64,000 nucleotides of DNA from Tetracentron sinense (Eukaryota > Streptophyta > Magnoliopsida > Trochodendrales > Trochodendraceae), in NCBI GenBank assembly GCA_015143295.1, contig CM026562.1, positions 10,630,041 to 10,694,040 on the forward strand, written 5' to 3'. This document shows, piece by piece, positions 30,806-43,220 of the stretch (positions are counted from its first letter, which is position 1; each line of letters begins with the position of its first letter). The notes beneath the pieces were generated by a model that was not told the DNA's origin, did not search any database, and saw only the letters and a program-made list of their open reading frames with translations. The position numbers were made by a program, and so were the translations under genes.

Positions 30806-33167
30806 TGTGAGCATAGATTTTTACCCCACCCTCACAAGGGGTTTTTTTTTACTGAGAGTCGCCACCTATTCCTTTTTAGGGATAGGTCCCGGGTATCTGT
30901 TTGTTTTGCATAAGGCAAATGGTTTACCAGAGATTAGGGTAAGTGATTCGATTAAGCCCTGGGGAAGGTGCTAGGCACCCCAAGACCCCTGTTTTATAAC
31001 GGTTACCTACTCTCTAAAGTTAAGCCAAAGTTTAATGTTAATATTAATTTAAATGTCTAGAGTATTTAAGAAAATGCTAATCCAAGAAATATAGAAAGCT
31101 AGATGTCTAGGGTCGAACCCGGATAGGGTTGCCTACGTACTCACAAGATGAGATTAGACCGAGCGTAGTTCTGATACATGAGCCCATGCCAAGGCTAAGG
31201 GGAGGTGGTCAAGGGTCTAGCCCGGAGAGCTAGGATTTAGTTGACCGGGAAGGTCAAGTGCTCAACGGTTGTGTCTAATCGCGGTTAGAAGGGTTTAACC
31301 ACGATTAGGAGCTAACCATAGTTAGAAAAGTATATAAAGTCACTTGTTGGGATTTTGGGCTTTTTTGATTTTTTTGTGATTTTATGTGGTTTTAGGGATA
31401 TATGCAAGCTAACCATGGTTGAATAAAGACTAGTAATTCATTATTTTGTCCTTTTGGGTTTTTCCATTTTATGGGTTTTTTAATGATTTTATATGGACTT
31501 TTCAAAATGGGGTAAGCTTAACTAGGGTTAAAAGTTAATAGGGGTTGAACTAACCCCGGTTAAAAGGTAAGGCCAGGGGTCTCAGTGGGCCTGGCAGACG
31601 TGGCAAGGCCTTAATGGGCTTCAAAATGGGCCTGGGCCTTAGTGCAAGGCTTCTGTTCAAGGAATACAGGGAATGACGGTAAATGTTTTATCGCCATTTC
31701 CAATACTGTTTATATTGGAAGTGTCGGTAAAACAAATACCGTAATTCCTGGTTTTCCAGGAACAACAGATAGGTTAGCAATGGGGGAGCCCAGGGGTGAT
31801 GCCACATGGGCTGGTGGACCTAGGAGAGAGTATGGGGGATGTCAAGAATCCTGGGCCAAAGTTTTGGGCCTTGGGCTTGGTCCACAGTGGGCCCACAAAT
31901 GCCCTGATATCATTGGTTCAGAAAAAACCATAGTGTCGGTAATGACTTTACCGACACTATGCACAGTTTCGGTTTAGGTCCATTTAACCCTAGTGAAGCT
32001 AAACCTTGAGGCTTGGAAAGCTTAGGGAAGAGAGAGGGGGATCTTAGAAGTCCAAAACAGGCCCTGGAAGTGGACCAGGGCCTCAACACACATGAACTAA
32101 GGTCCTTGCAACAAAAGTATTCAGAATGGTGGTAGTTATTCTACCGCCATTACTAAATTTCTACAAAAAATGAGAATCCAGCTATGGGGCTATTCCACGA
32201 TGCATCCAGGGGATTCCCCATGGACTGGGGATCCCCTAGAAAATTAGTGGAGGGATGTTAATGGTATGTGCACTGTGGTGTGGTCGTGTGGAGGTTGTGG
32301 GGGTTCCACTGGAACCCCTCTAAGCTATGTGAAATGAGCTAAACCCCCTATACATGAACCAGGGGTTTACAAGGATGCCCGAAATGAAAAGAACTAGGGG
32401 TTGTGGTGATCCCTACCTTGCCGAGGTGCTTGCATAGACGGTGAAGGTGGTGGTGGCTGCTGTCCGCAGTGGAGCTGCAACAAGGAGGTGACCTTCGTTT
32501 TTTTTTTTGAAGAATTTCAGGGGTCCTTCGTCAATAAGGAGTCCGAAATTGATCAGGGGTCCTTCGTAGAGATTCAAGCCTGAGTTTAACAGGGTGTGGG
32601 GGCTGAATTTATAGGAAGTGGAGGAAGGGGACACGATGGGGATAAGGACGGTGGTGGATGGAGGTCTCAGGCCATGGAGTGCTCTCCTGGAGATGGTTAG
32701 GCGCGTGGAGAGGGGTTCTGGATGTGTAGGGGGTAGTAGGTGGTGCAGGGGGTGGCTGCAGTTGCTGCAAACATGCAAACTGGTATTGACGGTAATATGT
32801 TTACCGCCATTACCAATTACACAGAGAAGCTGGGTGTCGGTAATGAGAGTACCGACACCTTGAGATTTTTAATTTTAAAGGGCCAGGCCCCTCCTGCTGG
32901 ATATGGGTATGGGTCTTGGGCCCTTGCACGGGCTCAAGCTTGGTTTCCTATTGGATTTTGGCCCTAAAGGTTTGGGTACACCTAAGGTTAGCGCTAGGGC
33001 TACCTAGGGTTTAGGTTTAGGACTATCTAGGGCTTAAGCTAGGGTTAGGACATAGGTTAACTATGGTTAGGGTTGAATCTATGGTTTAGGTGGGTTTATG
33101 TTGGACTAACCACAGTTAATTTAGTTAACCATGGTTAAAGAGGGGGTGTAAAAATGGGGTGCTGACA
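30806..33167 (-). mobile_element. Solo LTR of an Ogre/Tat-type element
   Basis: This 2362-bp insertion has TSD aaagg (30801-30805 and 33168-33172) and ends TGTGAGCA..GTGCTGACA. On the minus strand it starts TGTCAGCACCCCATTTTTACACCC, close to the G2 LTR start, and shares with G2 the GGTGGCGACTCT block and the CCTGGGG stem-loop. No internal coding sequence is present, so it is a solo LTR. A TATA box (minus strand) lies at about 32608-32616. Confidence 0.88.
31671..32859. repeat. Set of CGGTAA/TTACCG hairpins in the solo LTR
   Basis: Inverted repeats lie at 31671-31698 (AATGACGGTAAA arm), 31929-31961 (perfect 14-bp stem CATAGTGTCGGTAA with a 5-nt loop), 32125-32151 (AATGGTGGTAG arm), 32781-32815 (15-bp stem, two mismatches) and 32833-32859 (perfect 10-bp stem GGTGTCGGTA). 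They fall into a GTGTCGGTA type and an AATGGCGGTA type. Smaller hairpins (TTCCAATA, TTCCTGG) flank the first. Confidence 0.75.
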
Positions 33168-34187
33168 AAAGGGACATGCAAGCTCAATCCACGTTCAATC
33201 TTAAAGAAAAACCTAGGTTATTACTATGCCAACTAGAAGGGTGTACCAACCTCTTGAGGATCAACTCCTAGTTTGAAGAAATCCCTTGCTTAAGAACCCC
33301 AAGCTTGATGAAGAAGGCACCACCTTGAGGAGGAAGGCCCTTTCTTGAAAAGGATGATCCAAGCTTGATGGGGAAGATCTCAAAATTTAATTTTAGCTCC
33401 CCTTGTTCTTCAATCCAAAACCCCTCTTGAAATCCCTAATCTTCTCCCTTCTCTTTCCAAATCTCCTCTAGGTTTAGGTTATCCCAAAACCCCCAAATGG
33501 TCCTCCTATCTATAGCCCAAGGGGTTAAAAACCCTGATTTTCGCATCTTTAAAAAAATAGAATCGCGCGTTGATGATCGATCATTAGTTGGGATGATCGA
33601 TTGTCCAAATTCTAGTGAGCTGTCTAGATTTCTGGGTTCTGGGCGATCGATTGTTAGCTTGAGACGATCAATCGTCCAAATTCCAGTGAGTTGTCCAGAT
33701 TTTTCCTGTTTGGTATTTCGAATATAACCTTTGACTAGCTCATTGGATTTTGACGATTTAACTTGGGTTAGACTCGTCATTCAAAGGGGAACAATTGTGT
33801 GTCTAATGGAAAAATCCTAATTCTGAGTTTTTAATTACCTAAATCAGCTCTAAAACTGACTGGTTTGGAATAGATTTCAGCAACCCGGATTTTTAGCAGA
33901 CCTGATTTTGGAAATCCAATGTTCAACCTATCTTCGACTAAAAATCTGAAAAAATGATAAACATGAACCTCGAAGAGAGTTTATATATCTTTCCAAAACT
34001 TCAAGAATCACTTGATTCCAATTAGTGGTGACCAAACTATGCCTCCCTAAAGTTGAGGGTATGTGAAGAAATTTTTTCTCCTTTTCAACTTTGGCCATAC
34101 TTTGATCGCTTAGAGTGTTTCACACTCTTGTTTCCCATTAATCAAAAGCTCAAGGTATATGAAAGGCCCTTTGACCATGAAAGTATT

Positions 34188-35359
34188 TGAAATTCCTTAG
34201 TTCAATGATTCCTTTGACCTAAAGGGGGGGGTGAATAGGTCTACTTAATAAATTTTACCGATTTTAATTTTCAAGAATCATAACCAATCAATCACAAGTG
34301 AACATGCAAAACTTTTTATGTGGAAAGCTCTTTTGGGAAAAACCACGGGACTTAGTCTAGCAAAAATTTCACTATGAGAAGATTAAAGAAGTACAAGACT
34401 CGAATCTTACCCAACCGGACACGACACACCATTCCTCGGTACTGATTCTTCACCTTGCAAACCACGAACTCAGCTAGTTCGATCTCTGCCACAGCAGCTC
34501 CGATTCCTCACAGGCTACTTCTTCTCAAAGTGATTCAACCATGATCTCCAAAGATTGATTCCCGTCCTTGAAGGCTTTGGCTCATGCCAACCAGTATTCA
34601 CAGTGGAGCAACAATGGAGTTTTAGGGTTTAGGACAACTCTAGAGTGATCCCATCAATAGCTTGAGGATCAACCAATGCAAGTTTTTAGAGATTAGAGAG
34701 GTAAAACTTGCATCTCTAGAGCAAATAATAGAGGAGAAGGAGAGAAAATAATTCCAGAGTTTCTGAGAAGTCTAGAGTTAGCCCAATACACTCTCAACAC
34801 TCTCCACAAGTTCACATTCACATACTAGCAAGGTTCTAATAAATAGAGGAACTCAAAAAAGGATTTAGAAGGTAAAAATTCGAATTTAGAAATATCCTAA
34901 AGCCAAGTGGGTCGACCAAGCTAACATTAAGTCGACCCAATAAGGCAGTTCAGTCTTGATCGAATGGCCCTTTGGGTCGACTCAATTATTTCATGCTCTC
35001 TGTCTATTTTCACCATACAAATTTTTTAAGGACTGGGTCGACCCAATTTGGCCTTGGTCGACCCAATGGTGAAATATTGATAAATTTAACCTTTTTGATT
35101 TACCTAGACTTGATACACTTTTACCTAGGCATTTTGGAACCAAAATACATGACAATGGTCATTTCCATTTGGGTAAATTTTGGTCTCTAAGTCTTACTTA
35201 CCATCTTAATGCATGAGCCATTCTTGGATGTTTTTTCTTTAAACTTTGTCATGAGTCATGACTTCTTCTTCACTTTTCATCGAACCATATGGTAAGACCT
35301 AAGGAGAACTAGACATATTTTTGGACTCGGAATCTAGCCAACAAAACCATGACTTTAAA
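34188..35359 (-). mobile_element. C1 3' LTR
   Basis: Starts TGAAATTCC on the plus strand and pairs with 43234-44388. It carries an 8-G tract (34224-34231) and several GGGTCGACC motifs (34911-35068). Confidence 0.9.
34911..35068 (-). promoter_or_regulatory. GGGTCGACC motif cluster in C1 LTR
   Basis: Four to five copies of GGTCGACC or near-copies (gggtcgaccaag, gtcgacccaat, gggtcgactc, gggtcgaccc, ggtcgaccc) lie upstream, in element sense, of a weak TATA-like CTATTTATTAG near 34845. The cluster recurs at 43944-44100. A U3 regulatory role is inferred from placement. Confidence 0.45.
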
Positions 35360-35371
35360 ATCTCCCCCTTT
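35360..35371 (-). other. Polypurine tract of C1
   Basis: The minus strand reads CAAAGGGGGAGA next to the 3' LTR, a typical copia polypurine tract. Confidence 0.8.
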
Positions 35372-36117
35372 GGTAATTCCGAGACAAAACATACAACAAG
35401 AATTGAAGAACATGATATTACAGACTCTTTCAAACCCATAACAAATCAAGAGACTGAAAATTACATGACTTTAGACTGTTGATTGTACTTCATGATTCAA
35501 TATTTCTTTCAAGACAGATATGAGATGAAGCAAACTTGCACAAGATAAAACACAATGCATGAGAATTTTTATAAAGAATAAGACAATAAATACGGAGAAC
35601 ATCCACAAGATAATAAATATGAAAAACATCCATGAGATACAAATTTACCAATACAGGACTTAGTTTGACATGCTTTATCATTAGAGATCTCCCCCTAAGA
35701 TTGAGATCCCTTATGATGAATAATATGTGCGTGTAAAGTGAGCAAGTGAAATGCACATGTGAAAATGCATGTGAATCAGTGCACAATTTTCTCCCCCTTT
35801 TTTTGGCCTGAATTGCCAAGGGGACGAATCGGAACAGGATTAATAGCCAAGCCTGAACCCAAAGAAAGCAAGTATAATAGTGGAGCAATGAACTTTGTAT
35901 TAGCAAAAAGTATCAGTAAGCACAGTCTACGCATCATCAACAAAAGAACCAAAGTCACTCCAAGTCAGATACAAATAAAAGTACTGAGCAATGTCTAAAA
36001 TCTAGCATAAAAAAAAACCAAAAACATGTTGGAAACTATGTAGCAACTGTAGCACTAATTGCCCTATCGTGGGGAAAAACCGCGAGCCACATCATCCTCG
36101 TAGCGAGTACGAAAGTC
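35372..36117 (-). other. C1 spacer between the env-position ORF and 3' LTR
   Basis: About 750 bp with no recognisable gene; the short open frames here have no motif I know. Confidence 0.6.
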
Positions 36118-37433
36118 TCAAAACTCCTGGTGAGATGCTTGCACAATGTCTGAGAGAGCATTAATCCGACGAGTAGCCGCCACGAAGCTGTCTTGAGTAG
36201 CGGCAGCATATGAGTCCAGGAGAGCATATAGGTTAGGGGAAAAGGCAGTGTGGGTAGCTGACATATCAGACAACATCGCAGTCAAGAACTTGAATGAGAA
36301 CGGGCCCTGGGAAGTAGGCCGAGCTGGTTGAGAAGATGGGTCTACAACTAGAGCTGAAGGATCTAATGCATCATCAACATCCTCATCATGGTCAGGCATC
36401 GTGGCATAAGAAAGACTGTTGGACAAAGATCGACTACAAATGGTTCGAGAGAAGTCTTGGAGACCTCAGTGGGACCGAATTTAATGCCCTCAACCGACAA
36501 GATACAAGTAATGAGTACTCCGAAGGGAAGGGAGGCACGCTTAATGGTCAAAGTGTTAGCCTAGAGGATCAAGTCAATGATGTGAGCACCAGTATCAATA
36601 GTATCCTCAGTCATGATACTATAAAAGAATCGAGCCCTATCAATACCTAGTTTGGTAGAGTGAACCCGTGGATGAATATTAGAGCACATGATGAGATGAA
36701 ATAGACGAGCAGGATAGGAGAGACTATAGTGAGGGAGATGCGGATGAGGCCATTTTTGAGTAGGTTCATCACATAGATTGCTGACCACCATATCTGAGTC
36801 ATGTTTATCCTCATCAGTGGGGTACAAATAAGGATAATAGGTGCCCGGAACTCGAGGTGCTCCAATGAGGAAGGCAATGGCATCCGGATTTCAAATTTCT
36901 TACCTCGAACCTTAGTTTTGAAGGTGAATTTATGAGGATTTGCGGAATAGATGTTGGCATAAAATTCCCAAACAAGTTCTAAGCTGGCGGCTAGACAAGT
37001 TCAAGAGGCCAAACCAACCACGAGAGGTAATGATTTCCACAAACCCCGGTTGGGAGAAATTTGAAATGAGAGTTCCCCTCTCAATCGTGATTGCCCTGAA
37101 TTTTATATAGCTATTGTAAAGGATTTCACATCCAGGGTTTCAAAATTTCTCAATTACAAGCTCACGAGAAGGGGGAATTTTGGATTTTCCCTTAGATTTG
37201 GTAGATGGCGGAGAAGAGGAGGCACCCACGATTTGCTTTTGAGCAACCGAGGGTTTTGAAGCCTTATTTCGAGTGGGACGACCTACATGAATCCCATAGC
37301 CAGCCTCATAGGATTGATCTTCAGAAAGATCAAGATCTTGAGCATCTTCCTCATCATGATCGGTGATGAGGTGACGCTTAGAGCCACCCACCATGAGAAA
37401 TGAGATAATGATGAGAAGAAAAGCAACAACCAT
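36118..37433 (-). pseudogene. C1 third ORF in env position (plant transposon protein-like)
   Basis: Starts near 37433 (MVVAFLLIIISFLMVGGSKRH, an N-terminal hydrophobic stretch), then a basic, serine-rich linker (GRPTRNKASKPS..KSKGKSKIPPSRE). The middle has ITSRGWFGLL, then KKWPHPHLPHYSLSY-like and FYSIMTEDTIDTGAHIIDLIL, and LPFGVLITCILSVEGI. The layout resembles the so-called putative plant transposon protein domain (PF20167-like, recalled from family knowledge). The end (FLTAMLSDMSATHTAF) is alanine-rich. At least three frameshifts and several stops are present. SIRE elements often carry an extra ORF here, sometimes called env-like; I see no proof of an envelope function. Confidence 0.55.
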
Positions 37434-39121
37434 GTTGATAATCTGAAAAGAAATGGAGATAAAGCAAGAAGATTACCTTGAAGAGGATCGTGGAGCACTA
37501 AGGAAGGTCGTGGAGCACTGAGGAAGAGCTTGGAGGACTGAGGAAGGAGCAAAGAGGAGGCGGTTGACCCAAACCAGCAAAAAATACAGAACACAAGTTA
37601 CGGTTTTAGGGTTTAAAGCACTAACCCATGCAGTTTGGTCGACCGGACATGGGTTCGGTCGACCCACTGCCCCAAATTTTCACAAAAGTTGATTTTTTGA
37701 AAATTTAAAACCACCCTCTCTTTACTCAGCCTATGGAGTATCTTTGGGGATCAAATATCCTCATCCCAGAGAGCTAAAGGGGGCTCTACATGCTGAACCT
37801 ACTCCCAAAAAAAATTTCACAACCTCACACACAAAACTTCCCAACTGTTATTTTCGAAAAACTATGCATGCCTGTGTGAATTTCTGAGATAACATAATAT
37901 TTTTTCCAAGATAGTGTGGCATGAAATGATGACTAAATGAGGATATGCCCATCGACACTAATCACAAGAGAGATCAATACACAGTGACACAGGCTAATGT
38001 ACAGTTAGTAATAAGCTTTACTAAAATGTGGAGTGTGTGATGTGAACTTTCTGACTGGACTCCTTTGGAGGTATGCACCCTTAGACGGAGAATGACATTA
38101 TTGCATGTCAGGGACAACAAGCTTCATAAGTATTGAAAGACACACTGAGAGTAATCCAGAATATTTGAAAGCTTTTAATGTGCTATTGTTACCCGTATGC
38201 AGAATTTCTTTTCAAGCCTTGTCCTTTTGGAATTTTTGAATACAATGACGGCTTTCATACTGATTGGGTAGGTAGCCCTAGCTATTGGCAGTAGGGGCTT
38301 CACTCTAATGACCCAGATAGATACCTATTGTCCACCTAGGTAGCCATTTCATACTATTTGCATCCAATGGTGACTTTCACATTATCCCAAAGGTAGTCCT
38401 TTCCATTGTACAATTTTTATACAGGGGCACATTTGCAAGTGGATGGTTACTTCATGGTCAAAACAGACTTTATCAACCTGAAGAACCATCATGAATAATA
38501 TCATCACCTATATATGGGGATACGTACCATCTGCATGTGTCAATTAGAGTGCATGTACATGTGATTGTACAACAGTGTAAGCCAAATTTCTAACTGTAAT
38601 TAACAAGATAGTCTATTTTCAATCTCCCAAAAGACTTGGTAGGTATGATATCCTCATGAATTCAATTCAATGCACTATGTATATATCTTGGATAAGCATT
38701 ATGAGCACAAGGAAATTGAGACATGCATATCAAGATAGAAGAATCAACTCAAAGACAACTCTTTTTTGGAATTTTTGATTTTTCAATGTTTTTGAAATTT
38801 TCAATATGCCTAACTAAAAAGAAACACAAAAATCTTTTTGGGTTTTTCTAATTTTTCAATGATTTTGGATTTTTCTGAAATAAATTAGACAAGACACAAA
38901 ACACAAAAAATCAAAAGCTACTAATATACACTAGAGGAAGAGAACTAGGAAGAGATATGAAGAGGAAACCACCTAGTTTATCAAAATCCACTCAATCACT
39001 CAATACCGCACACACCAATAGATTTCCCAAGGAACTCAAACCTAAGAGAGTCTAGAGGTTTGGTAAGAATATCTGCAAGTTGAGTTTCAGTTTGCACATA
39101 TTCCAAGGTCACAACACTTTT
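37434..39121 (-). other. C1 non-coding spacer between RNase H and the third ORF
   Basis: About 1.7 kb. No domain or credible frame was seen. Confidence 0.6.
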
Positions 39122-40430
39122 CTAAACAAGCTCCCGAATGAAATGGTGTCTAATGTCTATGTGTTTAGTGAGAGAGTATTGTACGAGATTTTTGGAAATG
39201 TTAATGGCACTTGTGTTATCACAATACACAGTCATGGTGCCCTGTTTGATTCCGTAATCTTGCAACATCTGTTTTATCCACAGAAGTTGGGTGTAACAGC
39301 TGCCGGCTGCAATGTACTTAGCCTCGGTAAGGGACAAGGAGATGGAATTTTACTTTTTTTTAAGCCAAACAACTAGATAGTTTCCAACATAAAAGCATCC
39401 TCCAGAGGTGCTTTTCCTATCATCAGCATTTCTGGCCCAGTCGGCATCAGAATAGCCAACAACCACGGTAGTAGTATCAAAGGGATACCAGAGGCCAAAA
39501 GATAGAGTTCCACTTACATATCGAATGATATGTTTGACATCTAGTAAGTGTGACTTTTTGGGGCTTGCTTGATAGCGAGCATAGGCTCCGACACTAAAGG
39601 CAATGTCAGGATGACTGGCAGTTAGATAGAGCAAACTACCAATCATACTTTGGTATGTGATTTGGTCGACACTTTTGCCTGAAGCATCTTTGCTAAGCTT
39701 AGTGGTGGTGCTCATTGGAGTATGAGCGTACTTAGCTGAGCTCATGCCAAATTTCTGTACAAGGTCTTTGACATATTTGGTTTGGGATATAGAAATCCCA
39801 TTTTCATTTGTTTGACCTGCAGACAAAGAAATTCATCTCACCAACCATGCCCATCTCAAATTCATTCTTCATTTGTTTAGCAAATGAGTGAGCAAAAGAG
39901 TTTTATGTGGAACCAAAACTATATCATCAACATAAATCTGGGCAATGACCAATTCATCTTTGATATTCTTAATGTATAGGGTCCTGTATACTTCCCCTCT
40001 CGAAAATCCCTTTTCTAAGAGGTATGTAGTCAGTCTCTCATACCAAGCTCTGGAAGTTTGCTTCAACCAATAGAGAGCCATTTTTAACCTGTAAACCTAG
40101 TTAAAATGATTTGGGTCCTCAAACCCTTTTGGTTGTTCCACATAGACTTCCTCCTGAAGAATGTCATTCAGAAAGGCACTCTTGACATCCATCTGAAAAA
40201 ATTTGAATTTTAGATGACATGCAACAGTTAGCAAAATTCTAATTGACTCTAGTTGGGCAACAGGAGCAAAGGTTTAATCTAAATCGATGCCTTCAATCTG
40301 AGCGTATCCCTAAGCAACTTACCTGACTTTGTTTCTTACAATGGTACCATTTTCATCAGATTTGTTCTTGAAGATCCATTTAGTATCAATTACATTTGTG
40401 TCTTTAAGCCTAGGAACTAAAAACCATACA
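39122..40430 (-). pseudogene. C1 reverse transcriptase and RNase H
   Basis: RT fragments read DTKWIFKNKSDENGTIVRNK, QMDVKSAFLNDILQEEVYVEQP, LKQTSRAWYERLTTYLLEKGF and IAQIYVDDIVL (catalytic YVDD intact). RNase H has ISISQTKYVKDLVQKFGM, SLLYLTASHPDIAFSVGAYARYQ, VVGYSDADWARNADDRKSTSGG and SLTEAKYIAAGSC..WIKQML. At least five stops and frameshifts (near 39340, 39850, 40100, 40275 and 40320) break it. Confidence 0.87.
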
Positions 40431-40738
40431 TCTTTCTTGTAAACTGATTTAGCTGTTCTTGCATGAAATTTATCCAATGTTCATCCGTAAGAGCTTCAGT
40501 TACATTTTTGGGTTTGAATGTAGAAGTATAGTAAAGGTGGCTAACTTCATTTTCAACTTATTTCCGATTTCTCACTCCATTTTCAAGATTTCCGATAATT
40601 TCAGTTGAGGAGTGAGGTCTCATTACCCTAGGATGTGTAGATTTTTTAGGAGATGACATTGAAGGTGATTCATCTTCAAATTTAGATGTTGAAATTTTCA
40701 CACATTCTTTAGTATTGTCATCCTCAAGTTGCATGATC

Positions 40739-40990
40739 TCAAGTTACATTGTCATCCACAAACAGGACATCCTTCAATTTCAGAATGCCTAGAGCTTTGA
40801 TGAAATATTTTCTTTTCACAAAGGATTTGATTCCATCGCCAAAAGTAATAGTCCCGTCTGAGCATTCCTCAAGTTGAGTGAAGAGGGACTTGTTACCTAC
40901 CATGTGTCTGGAACACCCACTATCGAAATACCACATGTCAAAATTTTGGGCTTTCAAAGCGGTGTGAATGACAAGGCACTTTAGGTCATC
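40739..40990 (-). pseudogene. C1 protease remnant, with integrase deleted after it
   Basis: Encodes MWYFDSGCSRHMVGNKSLF, in which DSG is the copia protease active site, and LGILKLKDVLFVD, the usual sequence just before the GAG-pre-integrase domain. Immediately afterwards the sequence is that of the integrase/RT linker (about 40430-40735, PSMSSPKKSTHPRVM). The zinc finger and DDE core are therefore absent; about 1.3 kb is missing. Confidence 0.8.
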
Positions 40991-42270
40991 TTATCTCACA
41001 TAAATGAATTTAGACTTTTGGTGAACCCTATTGTCTTTATTTATTTCATTTGTAGGAGTGACCTTCTTATTTTTAGATATCCTATTTTTCTTTCTCTTTA
41101 GAGACACCCTAGCATTTTGGTTCATCCTGTTACCTTCTTCATGATAAACATAAGAAGTGTCCCGACCATGTTGAATACTAGAGAGTTTAGCAATTTTCAT
41201 CACTTCTTCACTCAAACTCCTAGACTTTTTAGCTAAGGTTTGAATCTTAGCACGTGGGAATGAACCTGAGAGGAGGAGATCTTTTAGCCTGAGACTGAAC
41301 CTTAGATCTCTTAACTCTAGTTGGAGCTGAATCCTTACCATGTCCAGGAGTGACAAAAGTTTGATACAATTGAGAATTTGACATTTTTGATTTTGATCCC
41401 GAGGGAGCGGAACTCTCGTATCTTGGATTTTCATGTATTGGCTCAAATGTTGCAGTAGCCAGTGTACCGACATTCAAGGGACCAGGTGGTTTGTTTGGAT
41501 GTCCTATGCCGGACATGTTTATTGTTGAGCACTGTATACTAGCCAATTTATCCAGGATTTGAGTGTTGCTAAGGAGTTTAGCTTCTTTTTCAAGTTCAAT
41601 TACTTTCTTAGCTAGCCCATTCTTAACTTTCAGGATATCGAGAAATTCCTTTTCAAGAAATCTAATCTTTTCAATGAGGTTATCTCTTTCAGATTTCAAA
41701 TCTAAAATGCGAGTCTTTGACTCTTCAGACATATTCATGGAATTATTTTTCTCAATTTCTAGAACCTTGACCCATTTGGTCAGAGAGACATTTTCTTCCT
41801 CAAGGTATTCTATTTTGGATATTAGTTCAGCCTTTTCACATTCAAGTCGAACTACTAGAGCATTCTTCCCTTTTGTTTCTAGTTTGCAAGAATCTCTTTC
41901 ATGTTGAGTAATTTTAAGTTTTTTGTTCAAAGAGACCTTGGCTTTCTTCAGCTTAAGGCTTTCAGAAAATAACCTTTCATACGTTGTATCCATATCTTCA
42001 TCAAACTTATAGACAGTGTGACTCTGATCATGATCTTCACTAGAGTCAGTCAATTGATCATCATCACTCTTCTCTTTCTCTTCATTATTAGGGGAAGGAT
42101 CGACAATCTCGGATAGAGTGACAGTGAAAGCTGTATGATTTTTAGATTCCTCACTTGAGGTAGAGCTTTCAAATTTTTCATCATCGTATTCACTGTCATC
42201 CCATGTGGCATTCATCACCTTTCTTACTACTCTTTTTCTTGTTAGAGCAATCAGGTGAGATATGACCATA
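40991..42270 (-). pseudogene. C1 Gag C-terminal coiled-coil region
   Basis: A long heptad-rich segment (SLKLKKAKVSLNKKLKI, KAELISKIEYLEEENVSL, ILDLKSERDNLIEKIRFLEKE, KKVIELEKEAKLL) lies between the zinc knuckle and the protease, preceded by an acidic stretch (WDDSEYDDEKFESST). The frame shifts near 41290. Long coiled-coil Gag extensions are typical of SIRE-type copia elements. Confidence 0.78.
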
Positions 42271-43163
42271 ACCTTTGCATTCATAGCATTGAATGCCACG
42301 AGATTTCTTGTCAGTTCCTTTCGAGATTTTCTTGTTTTCCCAAGGTTTTGACTTTGGCTTTTCAAGAGGTTTTCCTCCTTGTTTAGGATTGAACCTCCTA
42401 TTTGTTTTCAAGTATTTTTGAAAATTCTTAACAAGTAGAGCCAAATCCTTCTCACCCAATTCAACATCATTGTCATCTTCATCCAAGGTTTCCTTGACAG
42501 TTTTCAAGGCTACAGACTTGTTTTTCTTAGATGGCCGAAGATTGAGTTCGTAGGCTTGGAGTGATCCGACCAATTCCTCAATCTTGAGAGGATCAACATT
42601 CTTGCTCTCCTCGATGCCAGTGACCTTAGATTGAAACCTCTCTGGTAGAGATCTAAGGATTTTTCTTATAATTTTGGACTCACTAATTTTCTCACCTAAG
42701 TTGAAACTAGAGTTAACAATGTCACTTAGTTTAGTATAGAATTCATCAAAAGTTTCATTGTCTTCCATTTTCAGATTTTCAAATTTAGTGGTGAGAATTT
42801 GGAGCTTTGAGATCTTAACAGTGGTGGTACCTTCATGAGTCATTTCTAGAATATCCCATGCCTCCTTTGCTGTTTCACATGAAGAGATTTGTTTGAATTG
42901 ACTGAAGTAAAGATTGCATTGAGACCATTTGTGTTCCAACCACTTGTCTCGAGCTCATCTTTACTCCAATCTTTGGAACTCTTAGTGATAATCACATCAT
43001 CGAGAATATTCACCAGTGTAGTCCAGCTATCCTGAATAGACATCTAGATTATCTCGTTTATGGATTTGAGAAATGTTCTCATTCGAGCTTTCCAATACAC
43101 ATAGTTGTTCCCATCAAACAGTAGGGGACGAGAGATGGAACCACCATCTCTTAGAGTAGTCAT
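42196..43163 (-). pseudogene. C1 Gag N-terminal part with zinc knuckle
   Basis: Starts at ATG 43163 (MTTLRDGGSISRPLLFDGNNYVYWKARM). A stop near 43046 and a frameshift near 42880 follow. The UBN2-type Gag core is clear (AKEAWDILEMTHEGTTTVK, FENLKMEDNETFDEFYTKL, KILRSLPERF). The CCHC knuckle CYECKGYGHISPDC is intact. The frame shifts again after DECHMG into the coiled-coil segment. Confidence 0.87.
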
Positions 43164-43220
43164 TGACTTAAGGATAGATACAAGATCACACTTAAGGGAT
43201 TAACCTTATCGGTGTACTTG

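Noticed and set aside
31642-31977. 111-codon ORF in the solo Ogre-type LTR
   Set aside because: Inside an LTR, crosses the hairpins, and has no similarity I recognise.
33436-33780. 114-codon ORF in the G1 LTR
   Set aside because: U3/promoter region of an LTR; partial similarity to 645-887 only reflects the LTR pair.
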